From: Natrinema amylolyticus_A
Lineage (GTDB): Archaea; Halobacteriota; Halobacteria; Halobacteriales; Natrialbaceae
Reading direction: 5' to 3'
NCBI RefSeq assembly: GCF_042678045.1
Contig: NZ_JBHUDI010000009.1
Coordinates: forward strand, 310,001-374,000
DNA length: 64,000 nt
The position numbers and the translations under genes are program-made. Shown one piece after another: positions 1-8,715 of the stretch. The notes beneath the pieces were generated by a model. That model did not search any database. It was not told where the DNA came from and saw nothing but the letters and a program-made list of their open reading frames with translations. Each line of letters starts with the position of its first letter. Position 1 is the stretch's first letter.

Positions 1-834
1 CCGGCCTTCCTTCGCCTCGTCGGTCATGTAGCCCAGCCGCGTCGCCTCGCCGGCGAACACTTGCTGGCCGATCATCCCGTCGTCGGTCATGTTGAAGGCG
101 TACTTGAGCATCCGCATCGCCGTCGGACTCTTCGAGTTGATCCGCCGGCCCCACTCGAGGGCGGTCTCCTCTAACTCCTCGTGGGGGACGGCCTCGTTGA
201 CCATCCCCATCTCCGCGGCTTCCTCGGCGGAGTAGGTCTTTCCGAGGAAGAACACCTCGCGGGCCTTCTTCTGGCCGATCTGTTTGGCGAGATAGGCCGA
301 GCCGAAACCGGCGTCGTAGCTAGCTACGTCGGGATCAGTCTGGAGGAACTTCGCGTGTTCTTCGCTCGCGAGGGTGAGATCACAGACGACGTGCAGCGAG
401 TGGCCGCCGCCGACGGCCCAGCCCGGGACGACGCAGACGACGACCTTCGGAATGTGACGGATCAGCCGCTGGACCTCGAGGATGTGCAGCCGCCCCTGCT
501 CCGATGCCCGTTCTTCGTCGCCTTCGTACTGGTAGCCATCTTCGCCGCGGATCGTCTGGTCACCACCCGAGCAGAAGGCCCAGCCGCCGTCCTTCGAGGA
601 GGGACCGTTCCCGGTCAGTAACACGCAGCCGACGTCGGTCTGGCGTTTCGCGTGATCCAGGGCGTCGTAGAGCTCGTCGACCGTCCCGGGTCGAAAGGCG
701 TTGCGCACGTCGGGTCGATCGAACGCGATCCGCACCGTCCCGGAGTCGACCGCACGGTGGTAGGTGATGTCTTTGAACTCGTCGTTCAGGTCCGTCGGCT
801 CCCACTGTGCCGGATCGAAGAGGTCCGAAACCAT
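1..834 (-). CDS. menB: 1,4-dihydroxy-2-naphthoyl-CoA synthase (partial, C-terminus beyond window)
   Basis: Crotonase-fold enzyme that closes the second ring of the naphthoquinone nucleus, converting o-succinylbenzoyl-CoA to DHNA-CoA in menaquinone synthesis. Reading the minus strand from the ATG at 834 gives MVSDLFDPAQWEPTD, then the MenB hallmarks: an SGGDQ stretch in an oxyanion-loop region, PGWAVGGGHSLHVVCDL, and the DPDVASYDAGFGSAYLA block that separates MenB from ordinary enoyl-CoA hydratases. About 278 codons are present and the frame is open at the left edge, so only the C-terminal tail is missing. It lies 212 bp downstream of menD in the same direction. An AT-rich stretch near 895-920 could be its own promoter, so it may be transcribed both with and apart from menFD. 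Confidence 0.93.
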   Translation of the reverse strand, partial: MVSDLFDPAQWEPTDLNDEFKDITYHRAVDSGTVRIAFDRPDVRNAFRPGTVDELYDALDHAKRQTDVGCVLLTGNGPSSKDGGWAFCSGGDQTIRGEDGYQYEGDEERASEQGRLHILEVQRLIRHIPKVVVCVVPGWAVGGGHSLHVVCDLTLASEEHAKFLQTDPDVASYDAGFGSAYLAKQIGQKKAREVFFLGKTYSAEEAAEMGMVNEAVPHEELEETALEWGRRINSKSPTAMRMLKYAFNMTDDGMIGQQVFAGEATRLGYMTDEAKEGR

Positions 835-1046
835 GTGCTCGAGTGTCGTCGGCGATGCGTGAAATAGGTTCGCGTCGCGATCTTCCGAATTTTGTATCGC
901 ATATATTAGTTTATCTGTTTGAAGCAGACCATGTCGGGCGATAACTGGCACCATGGTGGGAACAAACACTACTCACAGACGTGAGCAACGAGAACCGACT
1001 CGAGCGATCGGCATACGACTACAGGACGACGGAGAAATCCTCGAGT

Positions 1047-2882
1047 TCAGTCCGACTCGTCGACGATGTCCTCGACGGCGCTCGTCACCCGCGCGTCGAG
1101 TGCTTCGCGCCGTCGATGGCTCGGCTCGGAATCGAACGCGACGGCGAGGACCTGCGTGCCCGGGGACTCGAGCGACCGTCGATAGGCAGCCGCGAAGTCC
1201 ACAGGCGCGACACGTTCGAACTCGAGCCCGTACATGTCGCCGAGCGCCTCGAACTCGAGGCCGTGAGGCGTTTTGAATTGGTCCGTAAACGGTGGGTCGA
1301 ACTCCTCGATCGGGAGTTTGTGGAAGATGCCGCCGCCGTCGTTGTCCAGCAGGACGATCGTCGCGTCGACATCGCAGCGATCGACCGCGAGCAGCCCGTT
1401 CGAGTCGTGGTAGAAGGCTAGGTCGCCAGTGACCAGTACGAGCGGGTCGTCGGTCGCGCTGCCGGCGCCGAGCGCCGTGCTCGCGATGCCATCGATACCG
1501 CTCGCGCCGCGATTGGCGAGCACCGTCAGGTCGGCCGTTCGGGGCCGGCCGAAGCGGTCGGCGTCTCGGATCGGCATGCTGTTCGAAACGAACACCGTCG
1601 CCGGGTCCGGCGCGTTCACGATGGTCGATGCGAGGATCGCACCCTCGAACGGCTCGGACGCGAGCGCGTCCGCGGCCAGTGCCTCGTCGCGGATCGCCCA
1701 GTGGCGGCGTTCAGCCGCCGCGAACCGGGCGCGCCACTCGTCGTCGACCGATGGAGGTGTGGCCGAATCAGCGTGCTCGCGCTCGGCTATCGCCTCGAGC
1801 AGCCCGTCGACGACGGCCCCGGGTTCGGCGGCCAGTAGATCGGTCGCCGTGAACGTCGCCTCGCGCCACGCGCCTGCGGGATCGAACAGGAACTGTCGCG
1901 CGTCGGCGTCGCGAAGCCAGTGGCTGAGCCGTTTCGACGTCGGAGACGCCCCAATTCGGAGGACGACATCCGGCGTCGGCAGCGCGTCGACATAGGCGTC
2001 GTAGCCGCCGTAGACAGTTCGCCGTGCGTTGGCGTCCCCGTCCGTTCGCCCGACGTGTGGGCCGTATCGCAGCCCCGAAAGCGGGTCCGCGAGGATCGGC
2101 GCACCGAGTCGATCGGCGAGGTCGGTGACTGCACTGGGTTCGAGGGAGGGAAGAGCGGTCGGATCAGCGGGTCCAGCGACGATCAGCGGGCGGGCAGCGG
2201 TCTCGAGCGCTTTCAGGAGCCGCCGATGGTCGTCGCCCGCGAGTGTCTGCGCACCTCCAGTCGTTTCGACGAACGGGCCGTCTCGCCCCGTCGCAGCCGT
2301 CGTCTCGGTGAACGAGTCGGGGACATCGCCCGGAACGTCGATCGGCTCGAGGGGCTTGCGGAACGGACAGTTCAGGTGGACAGGACCCGGCTGGACGCCG
2401 GTCGTCTCCGCGAGCGCGCGGGCAGCGGTCGTCCGGAGGCTCCGTACCTTCCGCTCGTCGGCTTCGGGTTCGGGCAGTTCCGTGTACCACCGCACCGCGT
2501 CGCCGTAGAGTTTGACCTGATCGACAGTCTGGTTCGCGCCGCTGTCGCGCAATTCGGGCGGGCGGTCGGCCGTGAGCACGAGCAGCGGCACACGGGCCTG
2601 ATCGGCCTCCATCACGGCGGGGTGGAAGTTCGCGGCCGCCGTCCCGGAGGTACAGACCAGCGCCGTCGGCTCACCGGTCCGACGAGCGCGACCGAGCGCG
2701 AAGTAGGCCGCCGAGCGCTCGTCTAAATGCGAGTAGACATCGATTTCCGGGTGCTCGGCGAACGCGACCGTCAGCGGCGTCGATCGGCTGCCGGGAGCGA
2801 TACAGACGGCCTCGAGGCCGCCCTTTGCGAGTTCGTCGGCGAGGACGCGACCCCAGAGGGTCGCACGGTTGGGTGCAGACAT
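1047..2882 (-). CDS. menD: SEPHCHC synthase (2-succinyl-5-enolpyruvyl-6-hydroxy-3-cyclohexene-1-carboxylate synthase)
   Basis: Thiamine-diphosphate enzyme that adds a succinyl semialdehyde unit (from 2-oxoglutarate) to isochorismate, the first committed menaquinone step. The 611-residue protein has the normal MenD length. The N-terminal Pyr domain carries VCIAPGSRSTPLTVAF and HLDERSAAYFALG, with the catalytic Glu in DERSA. A central domain follows, and the C-terminal PP domain has the Mg/ThDP motif GDLAFYHDSNGLL...LLDNDGGGIF. The start ATG at 2882 lies 6 bp after the menF stop, so the two genes are very probably co-transcribed. Product and neighbours agree fully. Confidence 0.96.
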   Translation of the reverse strand: MSAPNRATLWGRVLADELAKGGLEAVCIAPGSRSTPLTVAFAEHPEIDVYSHLDERSAAYFALGRARRTGEPTALVCTSGTAAANFHPAVMEADQARVPLLVLTADRPPELRDSGANQTVDQVKLYGDAVRWYTELPEPEADERKVRSLRTTAARALAETTGVQPGPVHLNCPFRKPLEPIDVPGDVPDSFTETTAATGRDGPFVETTGGAQTLAGDDHRRLLKALETAARPLIVAGPADPTALPSLEPSAVTDLADRLGAPILADPLSGLRYGPHVGRTDGDANARRTVYGGYDAYVDALPTPDVVLRIGASPTSKRLSHWLRDADARQFLFDPAGAWREATFTATDLLAAEPGAVVDGLLEAIAEREHADSATPPSVDDEWRARFAAAERRHWAIRDEALAADALASEPFEGAILASTIVNAPDPATVFVSNSMPIRDADRFGRPRTADLTVLANRGASGIDGIASTALGAGSATDDPLVLVTGDLAFYHDSNGLLAVDRCDVDATIVLLDNDGGGIFHKLPIEEFDPPFTDQFKTPHGLEFEALGDMYGLEFERVAPVDFAAAYRRSLESPGTQVLAVAFDSEPSHRRREALDARVTSAVEDIVDESD

Positions 2883-2888
2883 TGGATA

Positions 2889-4220
2889 CTACCGCAGTTC
2901 GTCGAGAATCGGTCGGAACTTCAGCTGAACTTCGTCCCACTCCTCGTCGGGGTCGCTGTCGGCGACGATCCCGTTGCCCGCAAACAGCGTTACCGTTTCG
3001 CCGGTCGCGACACCGGACCGGAGCCCGACCGCGAACTCGCCGTCGCCGGCGGCGTCGAACCAGCCGACCGGTGCGGCGTACCAGCCACGGTCGAACGGCT
3101 CCGTGTCGCGGATCGTCTCCCAGGCCGCCTCCGGCGGGACGCCGCCGACCGCAGGCGTCGGATGTAGCGCCTCGACGAGCTCGAGGACGTGGCGATCACC
3201 CTCGAGCGTGGCCTCGATCGGCGTCCGCAGATGCTGGATGGTCGCCAGCCGGCGGATGGTCTGTTTGCTAACGCTGAGTTCCCGTGCAAACGGCGCGAGT
3301 TGCTCGCGGATCGCGTCGACGACGAGGCCGTGTTCGTGTTGGAACTTCGCGTCGGCGCGCATCCGTTCGACGTGTGCCTCGTCTTCGGCCGGCGTGTCCC
3401 CGCGGGGGACCGACCCAGCCAGTGCTTCCGTCTCGACGTGCGCGCCACGTTTCGAGACCAGCCGCTCGGGTGGCGCGCCGAAGAACGTGCCGCCAGCGTC
3501 GTGGCCGATCTGAAAGCCATAGCAGTTCGGATACCGGCGGCGCAGTCGCTCGAGCGTCGCCGGGACGTCGATCGGGTCCTCGAGATCCACTGAGAGCGAC
3601 TGTGCGAGGACGACTTTCGTCAGCCGACCGTCGTCGATCCGCTCGAGGGCGGCTTCGACCTGCTCGGTCCAGGTCGCCTGCGAGGTCGTCCGCCGCGTCG
3701 CGGCGACGCCGGGGGTCGTCTCGTCGTTCCGCGTCACCGGCAGGTCAGTCAGGCGGTCGTGCCAGCGCTCGAGGCGGTCCTCGGCCTCGTCGACTCGGTG
3801 TCCGACGGCCGTCAGCCACGTCCCGTCGTCAGTTCGTGTCACGAAAAGTTGCGGGACGACGAACGAGGCCGCGCCGAAGCCGATCCAGGGTGGGGCGGCT
3901 TTGTGACCGTCGTGAAACGAGAAGCCGCCGAACGCCCGCGGCCGGGCGTGGTCGGGACCGTCGTGTGTGAGTCCGTCGAAGGCACGGCGTGCCTGTGTTC
4001 GAATCCGATCGAACCGGTCAGCGCCAGTCGCAGTAAAGCGAGCGGCGACGCCGCGACCGACGATCTCGTGGCCGTCGGGCGTGGCCCACTGCATCCGCGA
4101 TTCGGTATCACCCTCGAGCACCGCACCGAACGCGGCGGTCTCGAGTTCGCGACTCCGGCTGATGAGGTCGACCGACTCGGTCTCCCCCGTTAGTCGACCC
4201 TCACCCGACGATCGGTCCAT
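2889..4220 (-). CDS. menF: isochorismate synthase
   Basis: Converts chorismate to isochorismate, the substrate of the adjacent MenD. The C-terminal half is a chorismate-binding domain: KVVLAQSLSV, the ATPERLV-like sequence GAPPERLVSK, ETEALAGSVPRG, HPTPAVGGVPPEAAW and a Mg-binding tail EEWDEVQLKFRPIL. The ATG at 4220 is preferred; a GTG two codons upstream (4226) in the same frame is possible. First gene of the menF-menD(-menB) operon. The intergenic region upstream holds a 16-bp inverted repeat (4303-4348) that may separate this transcript from the gene behind it. Confidence 0.94.
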   Translation of the reverse strand: MDRSSGEGRLTGETESVDLISRSRELETAAFGAVLEGDTESRMQWATPDGHEIVGRGVAARFTATGADRFDRIRTQARRAFDGLTHDGPDHARPRAFGGFSFHDGHKAAPPWIGFGAASFVVPQLFVTRTDDGTWLTAVGHRVDEAEDRLERWHDRLTDLPVTRNDETTPGVAATRRTTSQATWTEQVEAALERIDDGRLTKVVLAQSLSVDLEDPIDVPATLERLRRRYPNCYGFQIGHDAGGTFFGAPPERLVSKRGAHVETEALAGSVPRGDTPAEDEAHVERMRADAKFQHEHGLVVDAIREQLAPFARELSVSKQTIRRLATIQHLRTPIEATLEGDRHVLELVEALHPTPAVGGVPPEAAWETIRDTEPFDRGWYAAPVGWFDAAGDGEFAVGLRSGVATGETVTLFAGNGIVADSDPDEEWDEVQLKFRPILDELR

Positions 4221-4302
4221 CGACACAACCTCAGGACCGCCCAGCCTTCAGCCTAACTATTCGCTGACTTGGTGTATACGTCTAGTGGCGGTCCAAGCCT
4301 AA

Positions 4303-4348
4303 ACTGATGGGTGAAATCACACGACAACCATCGATTTCACCCATCAGT
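4303..4348. terminator. perfect 16-bp stem-loop between the molybdopterin oxidoreductase and menF
   Basis: The sequence ACTGATGGGTGAAATC (4303-4318) is followed after a 14-base loop by its exact reverse complement (4333-4348). It begins 17 bp beyond the stop codon of the minus-strand oxidoreductase gene and sits ~80 bp before menF. A transcription terminator or RNA-processing hairpin is the simplest reading. An operator for menF is the alternative, since perfect 16-bp arms exceed what termination needs. Confidence 0.6.
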
Positions 4349-4365
4349 CGACGGTTGGAACGGTA

Positions 4366-4962
4366 CTAGCTGTAGCGTTCTTCCTGCCAGGGATCTGCAG
4401 TCCGCGAGTAGCCCCGTCGTTCCCAGTAGCCCCGCTGGGGTTCGGTGAGGAACTCGATGCCGTCGACCCACTTCGCGCCCTTGTAGGCGTACTTGTGCGG
4501 CGTGACCACCCGAAGCGGCCCGCCGTGGTCGTCGGGGAGGGGGGCACCGTCGAACGCCCACGCGAACAGGACCTCCTCACGCATGCAGTCCTCGAGCGGG
4601 AGGTCGGTGGTGTAGTCGTCCAGCGCAGAAAACAGCACGTGAACGGCGTCGTCGTGAACGCCGGCCCGCTCGGCGAGGTCGGGGAACGGGACACCGGTGA
4701 ACTCGCAGTCGAACTTGCTCCAGCCGGTCACGCAGTGAAAGTCCTGGCGCTGGGTGACGCTCGGCAGCGATCGGAACTCGTCCCACGAGAGGGACAACTC
4801 CTCGTCGACCGCCCCGGTGACGGTGAACTCCCAGGTTTCGGGGTCCCAGTCGGGCGTCGCGCTCTTCGACAGAACGGGAAACTCGCTCGTCTCGCGCTGC
4901 CCCGGCGGCAATCGCTCGTCGCCGAACTCCCGATACAGGTCAGTGACGTCCGTCGCGTCCAT
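4366..4962 (-). CDS. sulfite-oxidase-type molybdopterin oxidoreductase
   Basis: 198-residue protein of the SUOX/MsrP molybdopterin-binding fold. Seen: WEFTVTGAVDEELSLSWDEF, then the molybdenum-ligating cysteine in DFHCVTGWSKFD (Cys77), DDYTTDLPLEDC, and HGGPLRVVTPHKYAYKGAKWVDGIEF, the conserved cofactor-binding block. It lacks a Tat signal and the C-terminal dimerisation domain of true sulfite oxidases, so a cytoplasmic, short, YuiH-like enzyme is more likely. The substrate cannot be read from sequence. Transcribed alone on the minus strand; the stem-loop at 4303-4348 lies just behind it. Confidence 0.85.
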   Translation of the reverse strand: MDATDVTDLYREFGDERLPPGQRETSEFPVLSKSATPDWDPETWEFTVTGAVDEELSLSWDEFRSLPSVTQRQDFHCVTGWSKFDCEFTGVPFPDLAERAGVHDDAVHVLFSALDDYTTDLPLEDCMREEVLFAWAFDGAPLPDDHGGPLRVVTPHKYAYKGAKWVDGIEFLTEPQRGYWERRGYSRTADPWQEERYS

Positions 4963-5283
4963 ACGCGTTGGTTCGTGCCGATGGCCGTAGGTGTGACGCC
5001 ATCGGCTGCAACTGTCGGCTGTAACGAGAGAACCGGCACGACTCGAGCGCTCAATACCGGGCTCGAGCGATCGCCGGTGGGACCGAGCTGATCGAACGTG
5101 GCGTTCCCAACAGTCAGCTCGGAGACCAGTATCGGCCGACCAGGCCCCCTCGAGAAACGCCGTATTCAGCAGCCGGCGCAGACGTCAAAACGGTGCGAAA
5201 CGATCACGAAACGATCACCACGCGTCGATTTCCAGCGAAACCCTCGCTACTCCTTAGTACAATCTCCCCGAGGCTATCGATGC
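4963..5283. other. 321-bp divergent intergenic region with a 9-bp inverted repeat
   Basis: No credible gene. GCCGATGGC at 4977-4985 and its complement GCCATCGGC at 4998-5006 form an inverted repeat 15 bp upstream of the oxidoreductase start (4962), where a regulator could bind. The rest shows no recognisable structure. The small membrane protein to the right starts at 5284. Confidence 0.4.
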
Positions 5284-5583
5284 ATGGCGAGCAGACAACA
5301 ACTAACGGAGCAAGACGTAACCGAGACGCAACCGCAAGAGATCGGCGAAGACGCAATGGGCCCCGCGTTCGTCGCGTCGGCCGCGTCGGTCGGACTCTCG
5401 CTGTACTACTTCTTCATCCGCGGTGAGCGCCAGCTCGGGACGTTCGTCGGGCTCTGGCCGCCGACGATTCTCGCGTTCGCGAGTTACTTCAACCAGCGGA
5501 AGATGCGCCGGCAACTCCAGACGCTGACCCAGCCAGGGACGAAGCTGCGGGAGGCGTTCGACTCGATGATGGGTAACCGGTAG
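5284..5583 (+). CDS. small membrane protein, uncharacterised
   Basis: 99 residues starting MASRQQLTEQ. A polar, acidic N-terminus (~30 residues) is followed by hydrophobic segments around residues 33-47 and 58-73, separated by the charged turn IRGERQLG. It ends in a basic, helical tail (NQRKMRRQLQTLTQ). The two segments suggest a hairpin membrane protein with cytoplasmic ends. The reading frame continues upstream, but that extension lacks protein-like composition, so the ATG at 5284 is preferred. No function assigned. Confidence 0.65.
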   Translation: MASRQQLTEQDVTETQPQEIGEDAMGPAFVASAASVGLSLYYFFIRGERQLGTFVGLWPPTILAFASYFNQRKMRRQLQTLTQPGTKLREAFDSMMGNR

Positions 5584-5740
5584 GTCGACGCCTACCGTGT
5601 GGACACGTTCCTCCGTCACGGTATCGATGGGCGAACGCCGCTCGAGCACCAACTGTCGTTTCGGCTGCCTGAATTTTTCTTTCCACTCCGTGTAGATTCC
5701 CCGTCAAACCTAAATACCCCCTCGCCGAAAGCCGAATCAG

Positions 5741-5968
5741 ATGCCGAAAGTAGAGATCACTATCCCGGAGCACCTCGAGATGCAGATCGCGCAGATGGTC
5801 GAACGCGGTGAGTTCGTCAACCGCGAGGAAGCGATCGAGGACCTCCTGTCGACGGGTATCAAGGCCTACAAGACGAGTGGACCGATGGACGAAGACGAGG
5901 GCGCGACTGGCGGAACCGGCCTGGAAGACGACGGGATGATGGGCCACGACGACGAATACGTCTTCTAA
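5741..5968 (+). CDS. ribbon-helix-helix (CopG-like) DNA-binding protein
   Basis: 75 residues. The N-terminus MPKVEITIPEHLEMQIAQMVERGEF has the alternating beta strand and first helix of a ribbon-helix-helix regulator, and VNREEAIEDLLSTGI is the second helix. The last ~30 residues are an acidic Gly/Met-rich tail. A TATA-like box CCTAAATACCCC (5709-5720) ends ~20 bp before the ATG, consistent with a leaderless or near-leaderless transcript. The target operator is unknown. Confidence 0.75.
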   Translation: MPKVEITIPEHLEMQIAQMVERGEFVNREEAIEDLLSTGIKAYKTSGPMDEDEGATGGTGLEDDGMMGHDDEYVF

Positions 5969-6096
5969 CGTCTGGATTTTCGGCAGTCAGTTCAGCCATC
6001 CGACAGCGTACGCATCCAGCCCCGCCGCTTCTGGGAAAAGACGCTGTATCGTCCGATCGCATGCTGCCGGAAAAGCCGGGCGGGTCGTCGACAGTC

Positions 6097-6279
6097 TCAG
6101 ACGCCCATCGTGAGCAGCGGGATCCCGAACGCGACTGCCACGCCGACGAGCATGACGACGCCGCCAATCGCGACGTCCCGTGCCGAGTACGGGCTCATCG
6201 GTGCGGTCGTTCGCTCGGCCTCGAGATCGTGACCGACGTCGGCTCCAGAATCGTCGGGAGTTTCGGTGTCGTCTGCCAT
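6097..6279 (-). CDS. single-pass membrane microprotein, haloarchaeal, uncharacterised
   Basis: 60 residues: a very acidic N-terminal half (MADDTETPDDSGADVGHDLEAE), then SARDVAIGGVVMLVGVAVAFGIPLLTMGV, one transmembrane segment running to the C-terminus. Proteins of this architecture are common haloarchaeal DUFs; I believe it belongs to the DUF7550 type but am not certain. It is divergent from hisF with ~128 bp between the two starts. Function unknown. Confidence 0.6.
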   Translation of the reverse strand: MADDTETPDDSGADVGHDLEAERTTAPMSPYSARDVAIGGVVMLVGVAVAFGIPLLTMGV

Positions 6280-6369
6280 ACGCGCCCGTTTTCGGCTCTG
6301 GCACTTAACACCACCTACACTGGCTTGGGACGGCGGAACCGATGGCAGACACCGCCCGATCCAGACGGC

Positions 6370-6392
6370 TTTACTATCCTCGGTTCGAACCG
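6370..6392 (+). promoter_or_regulatory. hisF core promoter with a 12-bp palindrome
   Basis: TATA-like TTTACTATCC (6370-6379) is followed directly by the perfect palindrome CGGTTCGAACCG (6381-6392), and the hisF ATG is at 6408. The palindrome lies between the TATA box and the expected transcription start, where a bound repressor would block RNA polymerase. The regulator itself is unknown. Confidence 0.45.
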
Positions 6393-6407
6393 TGTAGTAG
6401 TTACCAC

Positions 6408-7223
6408 ATGGTCCTGACCAAACGAGTCATTCCCTGTATCGACGTGGACCTCGATGAGGACGGCAATCCGGCGGTCTACACCGGCGTCAACTTCGAAGAC
6501 CTGAAGTACACCGGCGATCCCGTCGAGATGGCCAAGGCGTACAACGAGTCGGGCGCAGACGAGTTCGTCTTCCTCGATATCACTGCCTCCGCGGAGGGCC
6601 GCGAGACGATGCTCGACGTCGTCCGCGACGTCGCCGACGAGGTCTTCATCCCGTTGACCGTCGGCGGCGGTATCCGCACCACCGACGATATCAAAGAGAC
6701 CCTGCGGGCCGGCGCGGACAAGGTCTCGATCACCACTGGCGCGCTCGAGCGCCCCGAGCTGATCAACGAGGGCGCAGCAGCCTTCGGCAACCAGTGTATC
6801 GTCATCAGCGTCGACGCCAGACGGCGCTTCGACGAGCAAGGAGAGCACTACGTCGAGATCGACGGCGAGTCCTGCTGGTTCGAGTGTACGAAGAAAGGTG
6901 GCCGCGAAGGGACCGGGATCGACGTCCTCGAGTGGGCCGCGGAGGCCGAATCCCGCGGTGCGGGCGAGCTGTTCGTCAACTCGATCGACAAGGACGGCAC
7001 GAAAGACGGCTACGACCTGCCGCTGACGAACGCCGTTTGCGAGACCGTCGATACGCCGGTCATCGCCTCCTCGGGCTGTGGCAGCCCCGAAGACATGTAC
7101 GACGTGTTCACCGAGGCCGGTGCCGACGCCGGCCTCGCGGCCTCGATCTTCCACTTCGACGAGTACTCGATCGAGGAGACGAAAGCCTATCTCGACGAGC
7201 ACGGCGTCCCGGTTCGTCGCTAG
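6408..7223 (+). CDS. hisF: imidazole glycerol phosphate synthase, cyclase subunit
   Basis: Histidine biosynthesis: with the HisH glutaminase it converts PRFAR plus ammonia to IGP and AICAR. 271 residues, normal HisF length. It starts MVLTKRVIPCIDVD, a (beta/alpha)8 barrel with catalytic Asp in PCIDVDLD and in VNSIDKDGTKDGYDLPL, and phosphate-binding loops PLTVGGGIRTTDD and VIASSGCGSPEDM. The frame extends 22 codons upstream, but the family start and the promoter spacing both favour the ATG at 6408. No other his gene is adjacent. Confidence 0.97.
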   Translation: MVLTKRVIPCIDVDLDEDGNPAVYTGVNFEDLKYTGDPVEMAKAYNESGADEFVFLDITASAEGRETMLDVVRDVADEVFIPLTVGGGIRTTDDIKETLRAGADKVSITTGALERPELINEGAAAFGNQCIVISVDARRRFDEQGEHYVEIDGESCWFECTKKGGREGTGIDVLEWAAEAESRGAGELFVNSIDKDGTKDGYDLPLTNAVCETVDTPVIASSGCGSPEDMYDVFTEAGADAGLAASIFHFDEYSIEETKAYLDEHGVPVRR

Positions 7224-7283
7224 ACGCGGCTGACGCGGCTAACACCCACACGTTTATTTTCTCGGAGTCCTCCTCCTCAAGTA

Positions 7284-8165
7284 GTGAAGTGGCGGTGTAC
7301 GTGGTGTGGCAAGCCACACGCGGAGAACGATCCCCCCTGTGACAACTGCGGGCATAACACCTTCGAGAAAGCAGTCGTCCGAGCGGACGAGAACCGCGAG
7401 GGCCAGCACAGCGCAGTTGCCAGCGGCGATCCCGACGGCGAACCGGTGCCGTCCGGCACCGTCGACACCGGTCCCGACTACGTCTGGGCTTGCACGAACT
7501 GCGGCCGAGAACACGTCCGAAACACCCCGCCGTGTTCTCGCTGTGGCAACCCCGACCTCGAGAAAGTCGAGCAGACCTACGAGGGGCTCGAGCGCGATCT
7601 CGAGACCCCGAGTTGGCTCGCGGTCGCGAAGCCCTATCTTCCGGTACTTGCCGTCATCGCGCTCGTCATCGCCCTGTTCGTGACGGGGATCGTGCCACCG
7701 TCGGTGCTGCCGGGGATCGGGCCACCGTCGCCGCCGGACGCACCCGGCGAGGGAGCCGAGGCATCGGGCATCGATCTCGCGGCGACGGCGGAGCTGGTCC
7801 ACGACCGGCTCGAGGCGGATCGGACCTCGTCGGATAGTCGGGCGTACGACGACGGACTCGCCGCGTACGCGGAGTACCAGAACCGCCGGCTCGTGGCGAT
7901 CGAGTTCGAGGAGCGAGAGCCGGGCGGCGTCGATGCTGACGAGTTCGATCACGGCTGTGGTGAGGCGAGCGTCGTCGGTGCACCGGTGACGCTTCCCAAC
8001 TCCTCCATCGGGGAGTACGAGGACGAATCCGCACTCGCCGACGCCATCGCCGGCGAACTCGGCTCACGGTATGGTGAGGATATGCAGACCGGCTACGACG
8101 CCGAAGGGATCGACGTCCACGTCGCGCCGAACGGTGACGTCTACGCCTTCTACGCGGCGTGTTGA
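7284..8165 (+). CDS. zinc-ribbon membrane-anchored protein, uncharacterised
   Basis: 293 residues. Two N-terminal zinc ribbons (CTWCGKPHAENDPPCDNCGH and CTNCGREHVRNTPPCSRCGN) are followed by a transmembrane helix near residues 118-138 (PVLAVIALVIALFVTGIV) and a ~150-residue soluble, acidic domain that is probably extracytoplasmic and has a terminal Cys. The start is GTG at 7284, ~30 bp after the TATA-like TTTATTTT near 7253, fitting a leaderless transcript. The soluble domain begins ATAELVHDRLEADR, faintly like a CAP-domain start, but no clear family match is visible. Confidence 0.75.
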   Translation: MKWRCTWCGKPHAENDPPCDNCGHNTFEKAVVRADENREGQHSAVASGDPDGEPVPSGTVDTGPDYVWACTNCGREHVRNTPPCSRCGNPDLEKVEQTYEGLERDLETPSWLAVAKPYLPVLAVIALVIALFVTGIVPPSVLPGIGPPSPPDAPGEGAEASGIDLAATAELVHDRLEADRTSSDSRAYDDGLAAYAEYQNRRLVAIEFEEREPGGVDADEFDHGCGEASVVGAPVTLPNSSIGEYEDESALADAIAGELGSRYGEDMQTGYDAEGIDVHVAPNGDVYAFYAAC

Positions 8166-8309
8166 GGGCATCACCCGAGAGGCACAAGCAACCGCGGTGG
8201 CTCCGCGCCCACGAGTTTACGGTATCTCGAGAGTCGTGACGTCCAGCGGTCCGTCTGAAAGAGAGTCGAGAGCTGTCCGATCGGGTTCGATCGAGACTGT
8301 GCTGCCGGC

Positions 8310-8591
8310 TTATGCGGCTGCTTCGAACGCGTCGCGGAACGACGTCGCCTTCTCGCGGACGGTCACGGCCGCCTCCTCGAGACATTCGAGTGGGTCCGCG
8401 CCCTCGGTCTTGATCGTCAGGATGGGCTCGGTCTGACCGCCCGACTGTTCGGGGTTGACGTCGTAGGTCGCTGCGCTCACGTCGTCGTGCTCGAGCAGCG
8501 CACCCTTCAGCACGTTCATGAACGTGTGATCCTCGCCGGCGATTTCGATCGAGAGTTCGTTCTCGGTGCTCTCGGTGACCCGCAGTTCCAT
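8310..8591 (-). CDS. rpoL: DNA-directed RNA polymerase subunit L (Rpo11)
   Basis: 93 residues, alpha-N-terminal-like/RPB11 family: MELRVTESTENELSIEIAGEDHTFMNVLKGALLEHDDVSAATYDV... with the diagnostic HTFMNVLK..L motif that forms the Rpo3-Rpo11 assembly platform. The ATG at 8591 matches the family start; the longer frame to 8642 overlaps the promoter of the divergent rhomboid gene and is not protein-like. Confidence 0.95.
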   Translation of the reverse strand: MELRVTESTENELSIEIAGEDHTFMNVLKGALLEHDDVSAATYDVNPEQSGGQTEPILTIKTEGADPLECLEEAAVTVREKATSFRDAFEAAA

Positions 8592-8715
8592 GTCAGTCAG
8601 TGCGGCCGTCGGCCGCTTGTACCTTTCGAAGCCGGCCCTCATCCGGAGCGGACGCCGAGGCCGACCGGCTTCGCTGAAGGCAAACCACTATACGGCGCCG
8701 TTCGAACCACGGCAT

